64,000 nucleotides of DNA, from the NCBI GenBank assembly GCA_963800725.1, contig CAWDCE010000017.1, positions 1 through 64,000 on the forward strand, written 5' to 3'. A model generated the notes under the pieces. It did no database searches, was not told where the DNA came from, and worked only from the letters and a program-made list of their open reading frames with translations. Every line of letters begins with the position of its first letter. Positions within the stretch are counted from its first letter, which is position 1. The position numbers and the translations under genes were made by a program. Shown one piece after another: positions 59,593 through 64,000 of the stretch. Origin of the DNA: Bog-473 sp963800725 (GTDB taxonomy: Bacteria > Actinomycetota > Acidimicrobiia > Acidimicrobiales > RAAP-2).

Positions 59593-59979
59593 GCGTGTGC
59601 CTCGTCGCCACCAGGCAAGGGGACCCCGGACTCCGACGCATTACCGGCACAGCCGTCATGGGCGTCCCACGTCCTTGGCGCCTTGGGTTCTTGACCTGGT
59701 GTGGTCACGACTGCGGTTGACACGCCATGGACCGTCGCACGGTTCGTCGCCCAAACTACCGAGCAATCAATCGCATACGGTGCCACTCGCTGAAGGCCAT
59801 CTCCCCCAACTCGCTTCCAGACCGACATCGGTAAACGGGCGGGCTCCACGCCAGTAGCTGCGGCACTCGGGAAGCATCCACCCAGTTGCTGTTGCTCGAG
59901 CCATCGTCCGCCTGTTGCCGGCGTCACTTCTTCGGAGCATCGAGCCCGAGTCAACCGAACTCTGGGAGGACCCATCCGT
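59593..59979. other. Gene-free region at the right end of the island
   Basis: About 390 bp between marR and the direct repeat. The open frames are short with non-protein-like composition, and no integrase remnant is recognisable. Confidence 0.5.
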
Positions 59980-60040
59980 ACGAAAGACCAGGAAATCCTG
60001 GACTTTCGTCGGGATCCACTCAAGTAAAGAGTGGAGGTGA
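59980..60040. repeat. Direct repeat copy 2, abutting tRNA-Ala (candidate proximal attachment site)
   Basis: The partner of 50470-50530, differing at three positions. It contains the same imperfect ACGAAAG..CTTTCGT hairpin and the CCACTC..GAGTGG stem, and overlaps the last nine bases of the tRNA-Ala gene (60032-60040). On the minus strand the hairpins lie just after the tRNA and could also end its transcript. Confidence 0.75.
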
Positions 60041-60104
60041 TGGGATTTGAACCCACGGCCTCTACATTGCGAACGTAGCGCTCTGCCAGCTGAGCTACAC
60101 CCCC
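60032..60104 (-). tRNA. tRNA-Ala (anticodon CGC)
   Basis: A 73-base cloverleaf. The acceptor stem GGGGGTG pairs with CACCTCC and includes the G3-U70 wobble that marks alanine tRNAs. The D-arm is GCTC/GAGC. The anticodon stem CTACG/TGTAG has the loop TTCGCAA, giving CGC. The T-arm GTGGG/CCCAT carries a TTCAAAT loop. The discriminator is A73 and CCA is not encoded. Position agrees with a target for site-specific integration at its 3' end. Confidence 0.95.
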
Positions 60105-60184
60105 GGAGTCATCACAGGATAGTCAATCGCGGCCCCTCCCCCCACCACGGCCCCACCGCTGAAGAGGCGCAGTGCGACCGAGGC

Positions 60185-61426
60185 TCAGGGCCAGAGTGGT
60201 GAGGTCAGGGGGTGGAGGACCTCGACGAAGATGACCAAGGCCAGCGCGCCTTGCATGAGCCCGAGCGTGCCGGCAATTGCCCCTTCCCAAGTCGGGCGGA
60301 TCTTCCACGCGTAGGCCGCGAAGAGCGGGAAAGCCGCCATCGAATAGCGCAGCAGACTCTGCTCGAAATCGGGGATGGCCATGGCCAGGACACTCCCCAC
60401 CGCAAAGACCCACCAGGCCAACGGCACCGCGATGCCTTCGTGGCGGGTACGCCACAAGATGGCCAGACCGAGATAGGCAAAGATAAGCCCTCCGGCCGCC
60501 ACCACGTCTTGGCCCATGGAGAAGTCGTGGATGTGCGTCACTAGCCGAGCCAAGGCGCCAAGTGGTGCCAAGAACCAATTGAAATGAGTATTGCCCCAGA
60601 ACCGTTCGGCCTTCATGAAGGCAAAGGGGGTGCCCGTCTTGTGCCACGAGTACGCCATCCAGCCAATGAATCCGAGCGGCGAGATCACGAGGGCGACAAG
60701 GGGTCGGATTCTGCGCTCCCTGACAATGACGGGGATGGCGGTCACGGCCACGCACACAACGAGCACCAGCCCGGTGTTCCTCGTAAGGCTGGCTGCCACC
60801 GCGAAGAGCGACGCCGTGATCCAGTACCGACGAGACAGCGCGAACAGACACGCTGCAGCGGCCGTGAGGAACAGCCCTTCGCTATACGCCATGCTCAACA
60901 CGTAGGCGGCGGGAAAGAAGACGTAGAGCAAGATCGACCGGTCCGCGATCACCGACCCGAACACCTGACGCACGGCCAACCAGATGGCGATTACCGACGT
61001 GAGGCCGAAGATGGTCCCGATGACCACGCCGGCATGGGCATAGCTCAATCCGGTGACCTCGGCCGTGGCCCGAATGGCGAGGGGGAATCCGGGAAAGAAT
61101 CCCCAACTGCTCCCGTGCCCTTCGTTGTAGATGCGGTCGGGATACCCGTGCTGGGCGATCTTGGTGTACCACGCACCGTCCCAGGCGGTGCCCAAGAGGT
61201 TCAAGGGATGGAGCCGCGGCACGAGCCATTTACTGGCCAGCGCAGCGAAGAGCACCGCGATGCGAGAGACCGCGAAGTAGGCGCAGGGTTTGGCCAGCGC
61301 GGTGAGCGTGGCCCCCCAGTTGCGGCCGCCTGAACCAGTGTCGGCGTTCGGCGCCCCAACCTCGGACGCCAGGTCAGGCCCGAGTGCGCCCGGGCGGACG
61401 GTGGTGTCGGGGAGAACGGTCGTCAT
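60185..61426 (-). CDS. PIG-V-like membrane mannosyltransferase (GT-C)
   Basis: A 413-residue polytopic protein. WDGAWYTKIAQHGYPD (about residues 80-95) is the first-loop WDxxxY-type motif of PIG-V/GT-C mannosyltransferases, with the aspartate that acts as catalytic base. WGFFPGFPLAIRA follows. Hydrophobic segments run along the protein, for example LLYVFFPAAYVLSMAYSEGL and LVVCVAVTAIPVIV. It would transfer mannose or a related sugar from a polyprenyl-phosphate donor outside the membrane. ATG 61426 overlaps the stop of the GT2-GtrA gene by 4 nt, so the donor-forming GT2 enzyme and this transferase are likely a pair. Confidence 0.85.
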   Translation of the reverse strand: MTTVLPDTTVRPGALGPDLASEVGAPNADTGSGGRNWGATLTALAKPCAYFAVSRIAVLFAALASKWLVPRLHPLNLLGTAWDGAWYTKIAQHGYPDRIYNEGHGSSWGFFPGFPLAIRATAEVTGLSYAHAGVVIGTIFGLTSVIAIWLAVRQVFGSVIADRSILLYVFFPAAYVLSMAYSEGLFLTAAAACLFALSRRYWITASLFAVAASLTRNTGLVLVVCVAVTAIPVIVRERRIRPLVALVISPLGFIGWMAYSWHKTGTPFAFMKAERFWGNTHFNWFLAPLGALARLVTHIHDFSMGQDVVAAGGLIFAYLGLAILWRTRHEGIAVPLAWWVFAVGSVLAMAIPDFEQSLLRYSMAAFPLFAAYAWKIRPTWEGAIAGTLGLMQGALALVIFVEVLHPLTSPLWP

Positions 61427-62680
61427 GCGGGTGCACCGGGACGGAACACCCAGGCCCGCAAGATGGCGAAGCGCAGCACCGAGGCCACCGCACTCGCTAC
61501 CGTCACCGCGCACAGGGCCAGCGCCAGCGAGTTCGGGTCGATCAACCCCGCCCCGAGCAGCGCCAGGGTGGTCAGCGTCAATGAAATGGAGAACAAGCCG
61601 GCCGCAATCAAGAAGAACCTTCCCCCCGGTGCGGTCCCGTGCAGGTTGTGCGCGAGTTGGCGGTGCACGGCCGTATTCATCAAGGTGCAGATGGCGAGGG
61701 CGAGCACGTTGGCCGCCAATATCCCGACCACCGGGCGCCAGGCCACCAACAAAACGAGGTATCCAATCGTGCTGATGGTCCCCACTCCGGCGAAGCGCAG
61801 CAATTGCTCGGCGGTGACCTGACCGAATGACGAATTCGGAGCGACCTCCACCCGTCTGGGGAGGCGGCGATTCGCACCGTGAGATACCCGCCACACCCCG
61901 CGCAGATCGCTCAACGCGGTGCCAATCACCTTGACACTCGAATCAGGGTCGTCGACCCAGTCGACCGGCACCTCACTGATGCGCATTCCCTGGCGCTCGG
62001 CGGTGATCAAGAGTTCGGTGTCGAAGAACCATTCATCGTCTTGAATGAGCGGCAACAACTCTCGGGCCGCTTGAGACGTCATGGCCTTGAATCCGCACTG
62101 GGCGTCACTGAAGCGTCCCCGTAGCGACAACTTGAGTAAGAGGTTGTACGAGCGTGAGATGAGCTCTCGTCGCGGTCCGCGGACCACGTGTGCGCCGCGG
62201 GCGAGACGGGTCCCGATCGCCACATCCCCATGCCCCGATATCAACGGCGCCACCAATGGGAGCAGGGCGGACAACGACGTGGACAGATCGACATCCATGT
62301 ACGCCACCACCGGAGCGCTACTGGTCGACCACGCGCAACGCAGCGCGTGGCCCCGTCCTTTCTTGGCCAGATGCAGCGCCGCGACACCGGGGGTGTTCGC
62401 AACGATCTCGCGGGCCAGCGCCGAAGGTGCCATCGGTGCTCGCGTTGTCGACCACCGTCACGAGTGCCCGGAATGGGAACGAGTTGTCGAGGAACGTGCG
62501 CAGGCGGGTGATCCGTTCGACCAGATGCGAAGCCTCGTTGTAGACCGGGACCACGATCTCGACGTCGAAGGGTCCGCTTCGAGATCCACAAAGGCTCAGA
62601 TCGTCCGGCGCACCCGATGCGGCTGCGGCGCGCGTGGGCCCAGCCGTGGGGGTTTGGGTCGGATCCCCGATTGGCGGCAC
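61423..62680 (-). CDS. GT2 polyprenyl-phosphate glycosyltransferase fused to GtrA (frameshifted)
   Basis: About 419 aa. The N-terminal GT2 domain shows VEIVVPVYNEASHLVERI, then VVDNASTDGT and, in a second frame, KKGRGHALRCAW with MDVDLSTSLSAL (the DxD metal site) and SDAQCGFKAM, typical of dolichyl-phosphate mannosyl/glucosyltransferases. The C-terminal about 130 residues form a GtrA-like four-helix membrane domain (LLRFAGVGTISTIGYLVLLV and onward). The frame break is near 62430 and is single-base. It would make a polyprenyl-phosphate sugar, with GtrA moving it across the membrane for the adjacent GT-C enzyme. Confidence 0.88.
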
Positions 62681-62903
62681 CGCGCGGCGTCCGTGTGCGA
62701 TTGTGCGGTCATTCCCCGGCTCCGCCTGCTCTTGGTGCTCTTGGCATAAAGCCTAGGGGTCACCCCAGGTGATTCCCATGGGCCAAAAGGACCAAAAGCC
62801 CTGCTCGTCGGCCCAGCTGCACCGTCACTGAGATGCGCTTTCCCGCCCAATATGGACCGTTTGACCTATAGGAAAGCGGCGCGCGAAACCGTACCTTGGC
62901 AAC

Positions 62904-64000
62904 GTGGGCGAAAAGGGCGCGCTCGTGCGCAGCGATCTCGGCGAGCTCCCCCGAAACCCCGTCGTGGACGGACGCGACGCATCGGCTGCGCCCCCCGGAA
63001 ACGCTCGCAACCCGCAGAGGTCGTGGCGCGGTGTGCGGGCGAACCGCCTGACGCGGTTCGCGCTGGTCACCCTCACCGTTTTCGGGGCGGCGTTGCGCGT
63101 CCGGGGCCTGAGCACCGGGGGGCTCTGGCGCGACGACGCCTGGGTGGCCCTGTCGGCTCACGTCGGCTTGGGCACCGCGTGGCACATGTTCTTCACCGCC
63201 CCGGGGTTCTTTCTCCTCGAGCGGACGTGGATTTCACTGTTGCCGACATCAACCGTCTGGGCCCAGATCCCCCCGCTGCTCATCGGCATCGCCGGGGTCC
63301 CCGCCACATTCGCCTTGATCCGCTACTTCCGCTTCGGTCGCTGGATCGCGCTCGGCGCCGCCCTGACGGTGGCGGTCAGCCCGGTATGTGTGATCTATTC
63401 GTCCCGCCTGAAGGAATCAGGGACGGATTTCTTGGTGGCCTGCCTTCTGCTGGCCGCGGCCGAAGCCGCCCGTCGGCGTTTCGCAGGGCGCGAGTTGTGG
63501 CGACTGGCCGTGGTGTCAGTCGTCGGTTTCGCATGTTGCGCGTCGGTGCTCCCCGTCGTCGTCGGAGTGTGGTTTGCGCTGGGTCTCGTCGCGCCTGGTC
63601 GACCCGGGGTGCGGCGCACCTATGCGGCAGCGGCGTCGGTGGCGGCGCTCGCCTGCGCCACGATCGCCGCCGTCTTCGACCGCCACCTCTCGCCGGCGGA
63701 CCATCGGAACTGGGCCGCGAACTACCTCGTGTATTCCTCACCCCACGCCTTCGTGACCCGGCTGCACGACATCGTGCTCAGCTTGAGCAACCAAATGGTG
63801 GCGGTGTGGAGCGGGAGCCGATGGGGACCGACCCTGATGGCGGTCACCATCATTGCCTTAATCGTGCTCGGCCTCGGTCGCCGGCGCGACATGACCGGGC
63901 CAGCACTGGTGATCGCCGCCGCCCTGGTTGCGTGTGCGTTGGGCGCCATCCCCCTCGGCGGTGGTCGCACCGATGAGGCCCTCTACCCCGCCCTCTTGGT
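62904..64000 (+). CDS. GT39-like membrane glycosyltransferase, partial at window end
   Basis: An open frame from GTG 62904 to the last base. After a basic, Pro-rich N-terminus (SAAPPGNARNPQRSWRGVR) come hydrophobic helices. GLWRDDAWVALSAH matches the first-loop motif of ArnT/PMT-type GT-C enzymes, with adjacent acidic residues as catalytic candidates. SRLKESGTDFLVACLLLAAA follows. It diverges from the GT2-GtrA gene with about 220 nt between them. Its product continues past the window, so length and C-terminal features are unknown. A role in envelope glycan assembly with its neighbours is inferred. Confidence 0.75.
   Translation, partial: MGEKGALVRSDLGELPRNPVVDGRDASAAPPGNARNPQRSWRGVRANRLTRFALVTLTVFGAALRVRGLSTGGLWRDDAWVALSAHVGLGTAWHMFFTAPGFFLLERTWISLLPTSTVWAQIPPLLIGIAGVPATFALIRYFRFGRWIALGAALTVAVSPVCVIYSSRLKESGTDFLVACLLLAAAEAARRRFAGRELWRLAVVSVVGFACCASVLPVVVGVWFALGLVAPGRPGVRRTYAAAASVAALACATIAAVFDRHLSPADHRNWAANYLVYSSPHAFVTRLHDIVLSLSNQMVAVWSGSRWGPTLMAVTIIALIVLGLGRRRDMTGPALVIAAALVACALGAIPLGGGRTDEALYPALL

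Larger units (their letters stand above)
50470..60040. mobile_element. Candidate tRNA-Ala-associated genomic island, no integrase
   Basis: The segment is bounded by 61-bp direct repeats (58/61 identical). The right repeat runs into the 3' end of an intact tRNA-Ala(CGC); the left one carries only the last nine tRNA bases. This is the attL/attR layout left by integration downstream of a tRNA. The cargo is a sulfatase-antiporter-SulP-flippase unit with a divergent MarR gene. No integrase or relic is seen, and base composition is like the flanks, so an old or mobilised-in-trans element, or a mere dispersed repeat, remain possible. Confidence 0.4.

Noticed and set aside
782..62680. Programmed ribosomal frameshifting as the cause of the broken frames
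   Set aside because: Breaks lie at unrelated sequences without slippery heptamers or following pseudoknots, and affect unrelated housekeeping genes.
62852..63976. 374-aa Arg-rich plus-strand frame at the window end
   Set aside because: A shadow: the frame starting at GTG 62904 has membrane-protein composition and a GT-C motif and runs to the last base, which the other frame does not explain.

Overview
The window reads as a chromosomal segment of a high-GC actinobacterium. Supporting signs are luciferase-like (LLM) flavin oxidoreductases, acyl-CoA/thiolase/SDR lipid genes, a GSII-type glutamine synthetase, an actinobacterial-style Tad pilus locus, PIG-V/GT2-GtrA glycosyltransferases and many GTG/TTG starts. 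Acidimicrobiia is my best guess at class level, by inference only. A pervasive property must be kept in mind: about half of the genes carry one or more single-base frameshifts while their catalytic motifs stay intact on both sides of the break. I read these mainly as residual sequencing indels, and I give reconstructed gene spans.

Layout. 1-750: truncated threonine aldolase at an abrupt junction with sequence of different character. 0.8-5.3 kb: thioesterase, then a tightly overlapping operon of LLM oxidoreductase, thiolase, KASIII and nucleotidyltransferase. 5.9-12.5 kb: SDR and aldehyde dehydrogenase divergent from an acyl-CoA ligase, then acetyltransferases, 3-methyladenine glycosylase and a quinone oxidoreductase. 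12.5-18.6 kb: polytopic membrane protein, TetR plus LLM oxidoreductase divergent from an SDR, a DJ-1/PfpI protein and glnII with a strong terminator.

19.2-35.5 kb: Tad (Flp) pilus genes in several units: flp, a LuxR-type regulator, cpaB-cpaE-cpaF-tadB-tadC on the minus strand, tadE and prepilin peptidase on the plus strand, and tadG 6 kb further on, beyond a DEAD-box helicase fused to a cold-shock domain, a PhyH dioxygenase, an amidase, a D-threonine-aldolase-like enzyme and exonuclease III. 35.9-47.0 kb: an 11-kb gene for a secreted protein of about 3,670 residues with 16 tandem double-Ig units of about 202 aa, closed by a perfect 13-bp terminator. A shared motif, AAATGGGCC-N6-CCTATGTACCGC, precedes tadE and tadG at the same distance. 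Weaker versions precede flp, cpaB and the giant gene, suggesting one regulon for pilus and surface protein.

47.2-50.3 kb: a hipBA toxin-antitoxin pair with an apparently leaderless promoter, and a small HATPase/hypothetical pair. 50.47-60.04 kb: a 9.5-kb segment between two 61-bp direct repeats (58/61 identical). One repeat ends in the 3' end of an intact tRNA-Ala(CGC). The segment carries a four-gene unit (sulfatase, CPA1 antiporter, SulP transporter, flippase-like protein) divergent from a MarR regulator and has the layout of a tRNA-integrated island without an integrase. 60.1-64.0 kb: membrane glycosyltransferases, the last running off the window.
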